64,000 nucleotides of DNA from positions 41,006 to 105,005 of the forward strand of contig JAIMBT010000014.1 of the NCBI GenBank assembly GCA_023511295.1, read 5' to 3'. The notes beneath the pieces are model-generated. The model did not search any database and was not told the origin of the DNA. It worked only from the letters and a program-made list of their open reading frames with translations. Origin of the DNA: Alicyclobacillus sp. (GTDB lineage: Bacteria > Bacillota > Bacilli > Alicyclobacillales > Alicyclobacillaceae). Below, piece after piece: positions 8,840 to 15,807 of the stretch (positions are counted from its first letter, which is position 1; each line of letters opens with the position of its first letter). The translations under genes were made by a program, and so were the position numbers.

Positions 8840-9789
8840 CAGCGGGCGTCCCCCAGGGCGAGGAGCGGATCGTTCCCGTTGATAGCGAGCGAGGTCACGA
8901 GGAACAGCACCTTGCCGCCGGTCTGGGCGGTGACGGTGCGCAGGGGTTCCCCAAACAGGTCGCAGATGCGCCCAAGGGTCTGTCCTGCCGTCACGGTGTC
9001 CCCGCAGGAGACGGCTGGGTACCACAGCCCGGCGGTGTCCGCCCGGTACCAGTCGAACTGCTGCAACACCTGCGTCTGCGTGGGTTCGACCTCGCCCGAG
9101 AGCACCCCGAGCTTGCGCAGGCAGTTGTGCACGCCTGTCTGCAGCTGAGCGGAGGCCTCGCGGCTGAGGATGCCCTGCTGGCCCGCCTCGGCGATGAGGG
9201 CCAGCTTGCCGGCCTCCGCCGCCGCGCCGTAAGTGGACCCTGGGACCTGGCCGCGGCTCGCGATGACGTACGGGATACCGAAGGTCCGCGCCAGATCTTC
9301 AGCTGCTTGGTCCAATCGCGCATCTCCTGTGACGTGGTAGATGGAGAACGGGACCAACGCCTCAATCATGTCGCCGCCGTGCAGGTCCATCAACACATCT
9401 GCCGGCTGAATGGCCGTACGGTAGATGAAGTCGGCGAGGCGCTCCGCGTCGGTACCATCGGCGGCTCCGGGGAAGGACCGGTTGAGGTTCTTGCCATCCC
9501 CGGGATGGACGTAGATGCTGCGCGCAAAGAAAGAGTCGGTGTTGACGATGGGCAGCACCGCCACGCGGCCGTGCACCGTCTCCGGCTGGAGGGTGCGACC
9601 GAGCTGCAGCGCAGCGTCGATGGAGGAGTACTCGCAGCCGTGGATGCCGCCGAGGATGAGCACGGTCGGCCCAGGGGCGACCCCGTGAATGAGAAACACC
9701 GGAATAGGGGTGTTCACCCCCGGTGCGTCGAGGGTGCCGTGCACGCGCTGCCCTGGTTCAGCGGCCAGTGTACCGAAGTGCCACGTCAT
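8839..9789 (-). CDS. Succinylglutamate desuccinylase/aspartoacylase-family zinc hydrolase
   Basis: Zinc carboxypeptidase-fold deacylase of 316 residues. The zinc ligands are visible as HxxE in GGIHGCEYSS and the later His in LMDLHGGD; the catalytic Glu is in LALIAEAGQQG. The C-terminal domain (YPAVSCGDTVTAGQTLGRICDLFG) resembles the lipoyl-like beta domain common in the family. AGAGGTGAGG lies before the ATG. It is probably the second gene of the operon, 258 bp after the ketopantoate-reductase homologue. The family removes acyl groups from amino acids or deacylates ectoine-type compounds; the real substrate is unknown. Confidence 0.88.
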   Translation of the reverse strand: MTWHFGTLAAEPGQRVHGTLDAPGVNTPIPVFLIHGVAPGPTVLILGGIHGCEYSSIDAALQLGRTLQPETVHGRVAVLPIVNTDSFFARSIYVHPGDGKNLNRSFPGAADGTDAERLADFIYRTAIQPADVLMDLHGGDMIEALVPFSIYHVTGDARLDQAAEDLARTFGIPYVIASRGQVPGSTYGAAAEAGKLALIAEAGQQGILSREASAQLQTGVHNCLRKLGVLSGEVEPTQTQVLQQFDWYRADTAGLWYPAVSCGDTVTAGQTLGRICDLFGEPLRTVTAQTGGKVLFLVTSLAINGNDPLLALGDAR

Positions 9790-10047
9790 GGGACCTCACC
9801 TCTCTCGTTTCGGATGGAGGTAGATTTGGGAGGAGCGGCTGCCGGGGGTGGTTCATGGCTGCCGACCCGGACCATCCATTTGCGAACATTCCCAGTTTGT
9901 CTGTCTCCGGACTACCTGTACTGTCCCCTCGCTCGCCGCCTTCCGGCTGAACGACCTTCATCGTCTCGGACGGCATCCAGGAACCTGGGCCAAGCCGCCC
10001 ACCCTGAAGGTGTGCGAACGGCTTCACGGTTTGTCTATGCCATTTAT

Positions 10048-11112
10048 CTATATGCGAGACGCGTCCCCCGAACGCCGCAGCCCACCCTCGACCTCGTACA
10101 GTTCGGCCAACCGGTCGAGGTGGTGCCAACTCATCGGCGCGCCGTCCTCCAATTGATGGATGATGGCAATCACAAACCGCGTCAGCGGCATCGGTCGGCC
10201 GAGCCGCTCCCCAATCTGCACCACCGGTGTGAGTTGAAAGTCGACCTCGGTCCTGCGCTTGCGAACAGCGAGGTCTCGCCAGATGCCGCTTTTCGTCTTC
10301 TTATTGCTCGCCATCCGCAGCGCGAGACGCTCCAGTTGGTCGGCCAACGCCTGCGGATCTCGCTGGTCCCTGGGATACACCAGCGACGGCTCCCAATCGT
10401 CGAAGCCCATGGGCCGAATTCCCTGAAGGTCGGCCACCTCGAGTACCTCGGACGTCAGTTCCAGCAGCGCGTCGCGGTGTGGCAGACTGCGCACGACCTC
10501 GGCCATCGTCGCATCGACCATGGCGGTGGCGAACAAGAGCGCAGCGTACGACAACTTGCCCCACAGGTACCCGAGGATGTTGTCGGTGACTTGCACTGGC
10601 CCCCAACACGACAGCGCCCGCTGCAGTTCCAACACCCGCGGGCTGATGGATTGGTCCACTTCTCCGAGGTACAGCGCGGACACGCCGCCGTACAGGATGC
10701 GCCCTGGCTCCAGGTAGTCGGCCGAAAAGTTCACGAAGCAGCCGATGGTCTTCTCCACGCCAATCACGGACGCGATGATGTCTTCGCACAGTCCGTTTTG
10801 GCACGACACAACCTGGGTACCCGTTCCGACGAGCGGCAGCAACTGGCGGATGGCCCGCTCCGTGTCCTGCGACTTGACGCAGAGCAGCACCGTCCGAAGC
10901 GGCTCGCCGCGTGCCAGCAGCTCGTCTGGCGTGTAGGCGGGCGCTTGTACGGTGAACGTCTCATCCGGCCCTTCAATCCGCAGGCCCGGCCCACGGATGG
11001 CTTGAACGTGGGGTTCAACGAGGTCGCAGAACGTCACGTCGTGCCCACCGCGCTTGAGGTACGCGCCGAGCACACCGCCGATGGCGCCCGCGCCGACGAT
11101 GGTCAACTGCAC
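10048..11112 (-). CDS. Ketopantoate reductase (ApbA/PanE) family protein
   Basis: NADPH-dependent 2-oxo-acid reductase of 354 residues. The N-terminal GAGAIGGVLGAYL is the dinucleotide site and the C-terminal helical domain carries the family lysine/Glu region (LWGKLSYAALLFATAM). The start is GTG 11112 with GAGGTG at 7-nt spacing. It is the first gene after a strong promoter (11167-11195). Neighbours are amide and peptide hydrolases rather than panB/panC, so reduction of a branched 2-oxo acid within this catabolic pathway is as likely as pantothenate synthesis. Confidence 0.88.
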   Translation of the reverse strand: MQLTIVGAGAIGGVLGAYLKRGGHDVTFCDLVEPHVQAIRGPGLRIEGPDETFTVQAPAYTPDELLARGEPLRTVLLCVKSQDTERAIRQLLPLVGTGTQVVSCQNGLCEDIIASVIGVEKTIGCFVNFSADYLEPGRILYGGVSALYLGEVDQSISPRVLELQRALSCWGPVQVTDNILGYLWGKLSYAALLFATAMVDATMAEVVRSLPHRDALLELTSEVLEVADLQGIRPMGFDDWEPSLVYPRDQRDPQALADQLERLALRMASNKKTKSGIWRDLAVRKRRTEVDFQLTPVVQIGERLGRPMPLTRFVIAIIHQLEDGAPMSWHHLDRLAELYEVEGGLRRSGDASRI

Positions 11113-11166
11113 CGTGGTTCACCTCACTTGGATGGTCTGTGATGGTCCGCCCCTGATGTTGGGCTC

Positions 11167-11195
11167 ATTGTAATCAGCATATTGTGAACTGTCAA
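11167..11195 (-). promoter_or_regulatory. Strong sigma-A promoter of the 11112-to-4481 operon
   Basis: On the minus strand a perfect -35 TTGACA (11195-11190), a 17-bp spacer and a -10 TACAAT (11172-11167) lie 55 bp before the ketopantoate-reductase-family start. This is the best promoter in the window. Confidence 0.8.
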
Positions 11196-11200
11196 CAGTT
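11187..11200. promoter_or_regulatory. Palindromic operator overlapping the -35 box
   Basis: AACTGTCAACAGTT is an inverted repeat with 6-bp arms and a 2-bp centre. It covers the -35 hexamer of the operon promoter, the position of a repressor site. Its TGT-N2-ACA core suits GntR/FCD proteins, and the GntR gene at 3626-4300 is the obvious partner (inference). Confidence 0.5.
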
Positions 11201-11284
11201 GATTGGACCGTCACATTCACCACACACGGAACCGCGTGCGCGCTATGATAGCCGTATCGAACCGATGATTGTGGAGGTGCAGAC

Positions 11285-12298
11285 ATGTCGGCCGCTGGAC
11301 TGCTGCTCGTCGCGCTGGTCCTCGCCTTCGCGTGGAGCATCGGCGCGCATTACACCGGGGCTTGTATGGGGATGCCGTACGGGTCGGGATCGATCCGCTT
11401 GAAGACCGCCCTCGGCCTCATGGCCGTACTCGCACTGCTCGGCGCGGCGTTCGCCAGCCACGGCGTGGAGACCACGGTCGGCCTGCATATCGTCGATGCC
11501 AGCCGAGTCACCGTCCCGGCGGCCGTCCCGGCGGCCCTCACGGTGATTGTCGCCGCGTTTCTCCTCACCACCGTCTATACGGCTGCCAAGGTCCCAACTT
11601 CGACGATTCAGATCTTGGTCTTCTGCGTGGTGGGCATGGCCATCGGAGCGGGTATCCGCATCCACTGGATGACGATTCTCCAGCTCGCCGTGGTCTGGGT
11701 CGTCGCCCCGCCCATCGCGCTTGGCCTCGGTTACCTGTTCACGCACGGAATCGACCGCTGGGTCGGGTTTCACCCGACGATGCGTCCGGAGGCATCTGCG
11801 GGCCCTCCATCCGCGGCTGCAGCGGTACTGCACACTCTCCGCACCCTCCTCGTCGCAGTGGGAGCCGCCGCGTCCTTCGTCATGGGGGCGAATGACGTAT
11901 CGAACGCCACGGGCGTGCTCATCATGACGCACCTATTCAACCTGTGGACGGCTGGGCTGGTTGGCGGCGTGGGCCTGCTCCTCGGGGTGCTCACGTGGGG
12001 ACGCCCTCTGCTGCGCAAGGTCGCGTTCGACATCGTCCACGTCGACCTGTCGATGGCGAGTGCCGCGCAGCTGGTACAGGCGCTGGTGGTGGTTCTGGCG
12101 GTCGCGTTTGGATTTTTCACCTCGATGAATCAGGCGCTGGTGGGCGCGATGATGGGGGCTGGACTGGCGAGGGGGAGCGGATCAATTGAGTGGAAGGCAG
12201 TCTGGAACATCGTGAAAGGCTGGGTGATTGCCCCCGTCTCCGGCATCGTCCTCACCTTTCTGCTCGCCAAACTGACCGGCATCTGGTGGACGCTGTGA
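11285..12298 (+). CDS. Inorganic phosphate transporter, Pit (PHO4) family
   Basis: Integral membrane, cation-coupled low-affinity phosphate carrier of 337 residues with about ten hydrophobic segments. The PHO4 signature occurs twice as expected from the family's internal duplication: clearly as GANDVSNATG near residue 202, and as a degraded GAHYTGACMG near the N-terminus where the usual Asn-Asp is His-Tyr. A hydrophilic loop of roughly 30 residues separates the halves. TGGAGGTG precedes the ATG, and TATGAT at 11245-11250 may be its -10 box. It is divergent from the catabolic operon and convergent with the sigma locus. No PhoU-like pit accessory gene is next to it. Confidence 0.9.
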   Translation: MSAAGLLLVALVLAFAWSIGAHYTGACMGMPYGSGSIRLKTALGLMAVLALLGAAFASHGVETTVGLHIVDASRVTVPAAVPAALTVIVAAFLLTTVYTAAKVPTSTIQILVFCVVGMAIGAGIRIHWMTILQLAVVWVVAPPIALGLGYLFTHGIDRWVGFHPTMRPEASAGPPSAAAAVLHTLRTLLVAVGAAASFVMGANDVSNATGVLIMTHLFNLWTAGLVGGVGLLLGVLTWGRPLLRKVAFDIVHVDLSMASAAQLVQALVVVLAVAFGFFTSMNQALVGAMMGAGLARGSGSIEWKAVWNIVKGWVIAPVSGIVLTFLLAKLTGIWWTL

Positions 12299-12322
12299 CG
12301 ACATCGGGCGACAGACGTCGCG

Positions 12323-12405
12323 AAAGAGATCTGGCCTCCGTGGGCCGCCCAGGTTCGGTGGAAACGGGCGGTCCTCGAGCGGGATCGACAAAGAGATCTG
12401 GCCTC
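12323..12405. repeat. Two 16-bp direct repeats after the Pit gene
   Basis: AAAGAGATCTGGCCTC occurs exactly twice (12323-12338 and 12390-12405), 67 bp apart, in the convergent intergenic region. Function unknown. Confidence 0.7.
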
Positions 12406-12445
12406 TTCTGGCGGTGACGTCGCCTTTTGCCCTCTCGGGGCCCAC

Positions 12446-12471
12446 AAAAAGGCCAGCCGGAGCGGCTGGCC
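12446..12471 (-). terminator. Intrinsic terminator of the split-sigma operon
   Basis: A perfect 9-bp stem (GGCCAGCCG / CGGCTGGCC) with a 3-nt loop is followed, on the minus strand, by five T residues. It lies 38 bp after the stop of the small gene at 12509. Confidence 0.85.
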
Positions 12472-12508
12472 GCGATGAACCACCGTAACCGATTCGCGCG
12501 ATTCGACG

Positions 12509-12688
12509 TCAGTCGAGGTGCAGCCCCGTCTCGCGCACGGCGTGCTCCCAGCTGGGGTAGTAGTAGAGGGCGTTTTTGAACAGCTCGGGATTGGCCTCCT
12601 TCACCTTGCGCTTCGAGAGTGGACCGCCTTGTTCGCCAAGTTCCTTGATTCTGGTGATGACCTCAGCTGCGCTCATGTCTGGCCGCAT
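12509..12688 (-). CDS. Small helical DNA-binding-like protein (59 residues)
   Basis: The ATG at 12688 has GGGGAGTG at good spacing and the ORF ends just before an intrinsic terminator. The product contains LSKRKVKEANPELFKNALYYYPSWEHAVRETGL. This resembles the short helical units (R-x-x-x-P-x-L-x-x-A-L-x-Y-F-x-S-W-x-x-A) found repeated in some Firmicute DNA-binding or endonuclease-associated proteins; here there is one unit. It is probably the last gene of the locus containing the split sigma factor. Exact function unknown. Confidence 0.75.
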   Translation of the reverse strand: MRPDMSAAEVITRIKELGEQGGPLSKRKVKEANPELFKNALYYYPSWEHAVRETGLHLD

Positions 12689-12785
12689 CGAGATTCACTC
12701 CCCATGGAGAAGATTGGCTTACACTCCCAGTCTCCCCCATCGCCTTGTCGATTAGACACATCCGACAGCGGGTGACGGCCGCACG

Positions 12786-13202
12786 TCACTGGACGCACCC
12801 GACGGCGTCCATGTATCGGCGTAGTTTCTTCAGCGCCCTCGCCTTGAGGCGGCCGATGGACTGCTGTGAGATGTGAAAGTCCGTGGCGACCGTCTGCTCC
12901 GACAACCCGCGAATCACGGTGGCCAGAATGACATCTCGCTGCTTCTCGGTCAGGACGCTGAGCATCTGTTCGAGAAACAGCTGCGCTTCCGCTTGCGCTG
13001 CAGTATCGGATGAAGAGGCGGTCAGCAGATGCAGTCGGCTGCCACCATCCTCCGGGAGCGGATCATCCAAAATCAGCAGCTCGTGCGCGTACACGCTGCT
13101 GCGTTTCCTCGCGAGCCGCGCACTCTCCTGACGAACGACGCATGCCAGCCAAGCTGTGATTTGCGCATCGGATGAATCCGCGCAAGCAGTCAATGACCCC
13201 AT
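12786..13202 (-). CDS. Sigma factor subunit with only region 4 (SigO/Tn916 Orf7-like)
   Basis: A 138-residue sigma-70-family protein. The C-terminal half holds a region-4 helix-turn-helix that recognises the -35 box (LTEKQRDVILATVIRGLSE, then HISQQSIGRLKARALKKLRRYM). The N-terminal half is short and charged, ending in ELLILDDPL, and lacks the region-2 core needed to bind the -10 element. This matches the split arrangement in which a second small protein supplies region 2, as in B. subtilis SigO/RsoA and the Tn916 Orf7/Orf8 pair; the partner is at 13730-13975. The ATG at 13202 sits almost on AAGGGGG, so the real start may be a few codons further in (for example the TTG at codon 4). Good family call; the pairing is inferred from position. 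Confidence 0.82.
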   Translation of the reverse strand: MGSLTACADSSDAQITAWLACVVRQESARLARKRSSVYAHELLILDDPLPEDGGSRLHLLTASSSDTAAQAEAQLFLEQMLSVLTEKQRDVILATVIRGLSEQTVATDFHISQQSIGRLKARALKKLRRYMDAVGCVQ

Positions 13203-13248
13203 CCCCCTTCAATCGTTGATTCCTCGGCCCAGCTCGCGACCTGCACGG

Positions 13249-13539
13249 CTAGGGCCGTAGGTCAAACGGGTCCTTCGCCCAACCGATCTGCACGGACACC
13301 AGGTACCCATGGGCGCGGAGTGTGGCTTGTGCAAACATCACCATGTTCTCGAAAGGATAGCTGTCCAAAGTCGGCTGTGGCGGAGCGACCGGAGAGCCCC
13401 ACGCAGTCCCGGCGGCTTCCATGGAACTGGAGGCTTCGTCTGCAGTCGCTGTTGCCGGGGCTGTCGAAAGAGACGCGGCGCCGAACGAGGCGATGAACGT
13501 ACAGATGACGATGCCGAGAAACCGATAGAGCGCCTTCAT
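13249..13539 (-). CDS. Small secreted protein between the sigma subunits
   Basis: A 96-residue protein with a classic signal peptide: MKALYRFLGIVICTFIASFGAAS, followed by an Ala/Thr-rich stretch with likely cleavage near ATA-DE. The mature part is about 60 residues, has no Cys and includes YPFENMVMFAQATLRAHGYLVSVQIGWAKDPFDL. GGGAGGAG lies 5 nt before the ATG at 13539; a longer in-frame ORF upstream lacks this. I do not recognise a family. Its place between the two sigma subunit genes suggests it belongs to the same response, perhaps as a target or signal protein. Confidence 0.75.
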   Translation of the reverse strand: MKALYRFLGIVICTFIASFGAASLSTAPATATADEASSSMEAAGTAWGSPVAPPQPTLDSYPFENMVMFAQATLRAHGYLVSVQIGWAKDPFDLRP

Positions 13540-13696
13540 TTTGACTCCTCCCGTTCTGTGGATAGCGAGACGGACACCAGACCCAATGACCGTCCTTGCG
13601 GCAATCGAGAGACTCGTGCGTCCCAATCCAGCCAGCCCAGCGGCGCCTACCGCTCGCGGTTGCGCTCGTCTCACCACCCCCCTTACTGTATATAGA

Positions 13697-13733
13697 GTGA
13701 AAACAGGAGGGTTTTACACCCCCCTGTTTTCAC
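13697..13733. terminator. Hairpin at the 3' end of the RsoA-like gene
   Basis: GTGAAAACAGG and CCTGTTTTCAC flank a short loop, giving an 11-bp stem extended by G:C pairs with one mismatch. It overlaps the stop codon of the RsoA-like gene on the minus strand. There is no long T-run, so it may be a processing or attenuating hairpin rather than a full terminator. TACTGTATATA immediately beside it (13684-13694) could belong to a promoter of the secreted-protein gene. Confidence 0.45.
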
Positions 13734-13975
13734 CGCTTGTTCCGGCGCGGGCGGTCACGACCCGCTCGCCGCAGTTCATCCACCCCCCACGTGGTATGGG
13801 GCCGATACCGCTTGATGGCTTCCGCCATCCGCAGAATCAAGGCCGCTTCATCGTCTGGGATACCGTGACCGTACTTCTTGATCAGCGGTCGGAAACGATT
13901 GATGACCTGCAGGAGGGCGTCCTCGTCACCAGATTGGGCCCTCGCAATCAGGTCGCGCAACTTCGGCTCTGGCAC
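13730..13975 (-). CDS. RsoA/HTH_16-like sigma cofactor (region-2 subunit)
   Basis: An 81-residue protein starting PKLRDLIARAQSGDEDALLQVINRFRPLIKKYG, the signature of the helix-turn-helix 16 family typified by B. subtilis RsoA and Tn916 Orf8. These proteins supply the region-2-like half of a two-subunit sigma factor. A Lys/Arg-rich tail (DELRRAGRDRPRRNKR) follows. The start is GTG 13975 with AAAGGAG (13990-13984) at 8-nt spacing. It lies directly downstream of a c-di-GMP-I riboswitch and its terminator (14003-14126), so its expression should depend on c-di-GMP. The probable region-4 partner is at 12786-13202. Confidence 0.82.
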   Translation of the reverse strand: MPEPKLRDLIARAQSGDEDALLQVINRFRPLIKKYGHGIPDDEAALILRMAEAIKRYRPHTTWGVDELRRAGRDRPRRNKR

Positions 13976-14002
13976 GCGGGCCGCTCCTTTCCCGTTCCAT
14001 GC

Positions 14003-14029
14003 AATAAAAAAACTGGCATGCCGCCAGTT
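14003..14029 (-). terminator. Riboswitch expression-platform terminator
   Basis: On the minus strand the stem AACTGGC / GCCAGTT with a 5-nt loop is followed by seven T residues. It stands between the riboswitch aptamer and the ribosome site of the RsoA-like gene, the position of a ligand-controlled terminator. Confidence 0.88.
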
Positions 14030-14039
14030 GCAAGGTCAA

Positions 14040-14126
14040 ACTCGGTGCAACCTGGCAAGCATAGCGCGAAGCGCCGTAGCCCCATGGCTTTGCGTCCCCG
14101 GCTTTCGCCGGGTTTGCCCATTTGTC
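14040..14126 (-). promoter_or_regulatory. Cyclic di-GMP-I (GEMM) riboswitch aptamer
   Basis: The minus strand carries the GEMM-I landmarks in order: GGGCAAACC, a short stem closed by a GAAA tetraloop (CCGGCGAAAGCCGG), GGACGCAAAGCC, a second helix with GGGGCTA, and the closing GCCAGGTTGCACC. The spacing and the invariant GACGCAAAGCC match the class that binds bis-(3'-5')-cyclic di-GMP. CAAA/TTTG and GG/CC arms can close P1. It lies 91 nt after the stop of the ECF S-component gene and is followed by an intrinsic terminator and then the RsoA-like gene. Whether ligand turns the gene on or off cannot be read without folding. Confidence 0.9.
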
Positions 14127-14219
14127 GTTGTCGCTTCTCAGACACGAACCCGTGGGTTTCCGTACGTCAGGTATTCGCCGCGCGCACGGAATCTCCTTGC
14201 TCGTTTTGCCCAATCTCGT

Positions 14220-14777
14220 TCAGTCGACGTCGAGCTTGGACCGCCGGCCCTTGCGGTCGATGCGCATCCAAGCGGACACCACAGCGAGCGTGATGAGGAC
14301 GGACACAATCGCCTCCGGCAACCCGTTCGCGACCGCCGTCACCAACGCGGGCCCAAAGGCCAAGTAGCCGCGCAACACCGCCATGCCGAGGACGAGGATG
14401 GTGTTCGTGGCTGACCCCATGAACCCGGCAACCCCGATGGCAGCGTACACGTTCCATCGGCGGATGCCGACGAACACCAACCATGAGACAATCCCGATGA
14501 ACAGGCGCGGCAGCACAGACACGAGCGGATCTTTGAAAAACGGGACGTCCGCGCCGACAAACGACGAAAGTCCGAAGATGAAGCCAATCACCGTGCCGAC
14601 GGGCCAGCCTTCCATGATGGAACCGATAATGACCGGGATGTGCATGATGGTCGCGTTGCCCGCGGGCGTTGGGACAGGGATATAGCCCCAGCGCGTGAAG
14701 CCGAGCAGGATGGCGATGGCACTCAACACGCCGGCGACGACGATGCGCCGGACGGTGAAGCCGATTTGCTTCTCCAC
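14220..14777 (-). CDS. ECF transporter substrate-binding S component
   Basis: A 185-residue membrane protein with about six hydrophobic segments, the size and pattern of an ECF S component. The loop GNATIMHIPVIIGSIMEGWPVGTVIGFIFGL is typical of the PF07155-like S components that bind small vitamins or precursors. It lies 184 bp downstream of ecfT and the two ecfA genes on the same strand, so it is probably the dedicated partner of that module. The vitamin cannot be named from the sequence; pantothenate or a pyrimidine precursor are possibilities. Confidence 0.82.
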   Translation of the reverse strand: MEKQIGFTVRRIVVAGVLSAIAILLGFTRWGYIPVPTPAGNATIMHIPVIIGSIMEGWPVGTVIGFIFGLSSFVGADVPFFKDPLVSVLPRLFIGIVSWLVFVGIRRWNVYAAIGVAGFMGSATNTILVLGMAVLRGYLAFGPALVTAVANGLPEAIVSVLITLAVVSAWMRIDRKGRRSKLDVD

Positions 14778-14961
14778 ATCAATCCCCCCCTATGGCGGAA
14801 GTGCTTTCAGACATGCCGCGCGCCGTTGCACCGGGGCGGCATTCCGGTAGACAGAACGCGGGTACGCGGGGGACCCGGAACGCCCAGGCCAGATCTTACC
14901 CGAATCCCGCCGGTTGCGCGACCCCCTGCGGCTCACCCTCAGCCTGGCCCGCCAACCGCCC

Positions 14962-15807
14962 CTAGAACGGAAACGGGGCGAAGACGAGTGCGGCCGACAG
15001 CGCCATCCCGGCCAAGAACATGACGATATCGCGCCCCCCCGCACGGTAGCGACGGTACGCGGTCCGCGCCTGGCCTGGAACGTAGCCGCGCGCCTCCATG
15101 GCGAGCGCCAACTCCTCCGCCCGCACCAACGCGGTGTTGAAGAGTGGGATGATGAGCGGGAACACGTCCCGCGTCCGGCGCGCGATGTTCCACCAGCTGC
15201 CGGTGCCAAACTCCGCCCCCCGCGACGCCTGTGCCTTCATCATTTTCTCCATCTCCATCGCGAAGGTGGGGACGAAGCGGACCGCAATCGTCACAATCAA
15301 GGCGAAGGCGTGGACCGGCACTTTCATCCGCCCCAGCGGCCGCAGCAGACCTTCCACCCCGTGGGTCAACTCCGTGATGGATGTGGAGAGCGTCAGCACG
15401 CTGACGGCGAAGATGATCTCGACGAACCGTAAGGTGGATACGACAACGACGCGGACGCTGGCGCTGGTGATGCGGAGGATGCCCCAGTGAAAGTAGACCT
15501 GCCCGCTCGGACCATACCCATTCCCGTAAAACAGCAACTGTAAGATGGCGAGAATCAGGATGAACGGGATGGCGGGCTTGAGCCCCGACAACCCGTAGGA
15601 GAGCGGAATCCGGGCCAGGGCAAAGAGGGCCAGACAGACGCACAGCCCCGCGACGTTGCCGAGGTAGGTGTGACACAGCGAGATGGAGAGAATCCACAGC
15701 GCCGCTGCCAACAGCTTCAGACGGGGGTCCATTCGGTGGATGACGGACCCGGTCGGAAGATACTGACCGATGGTGATGTTGCGCGTCAACTCGAAGTCAC
15801 CGGCCAT
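14962..15807 (-). CDS. ecfT: ECF transporter transmembrane T component
   Basis: Membrane scaffold of 281 residues that couples the two ATPases to the S component. Five to six hydrophobic segments are visible. The two coupling helices carry the expected Ala-Arg-Gly/Ser-Arg-Gly signatures: AQASRGAEFG, and LAMEARGYVPG. The ATG at 15807 has AGGGGGG upstream, and its first codons overlap the end of ecfA2 by 11 bp, showing translational coupling. Upstream in-frame codons lie inside ecfA2 and are rejected. Confidence 0.92.
   Translation of the reverse strand: MAGDFELTRNITIGQYLPTGSVIHRMDPRLKLLAAALWILSISLCHTYLGNVAGLCVCLALFALARIPLSYGLSGLKPAIPFILILAILQLLFYGNGYGPSGQVYFHWGILRITSASVRVVVVSTLRFVEIIFAVSVLTLSTSITELTHGVEGLLRPLGRMKVPVHAFALIVTIAVRFVPTFAMEMEKMMKAQASRGAEFGTGSWWNIARRTRDVFPLIIPLFNTALVRAEELALAMEARGYVPGQARTAYRRYRAGGRDIVMFLAGMALSAALVFAPFPF

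Noticed and set aside
9790..10047. Possible gene in the 258-bp gap between the ketopantoate-reductase-like and aspartoacylase-like genes
   Set aside because: Short frames exist on both strands but none has a ribosome site or sensible composition.
8827..11142. 771-codon open frame on the plus strand
   Set aside because: It is antisense to the aspartoacylase-like and ketopantoate-reductase-like genes, has no family motifs and has no ribosome site. It results from high GC and third-position bias.
14167..14190. Six-codon leader peptide with AAGGAG before the riboswitch
   Set aside because: A GTG with AAGGAG and a stop six codons later exists on the minus strand, but there is no repeated codon or attenuator logic. 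It may be chance or a coupling remnant of the ECF S gene.
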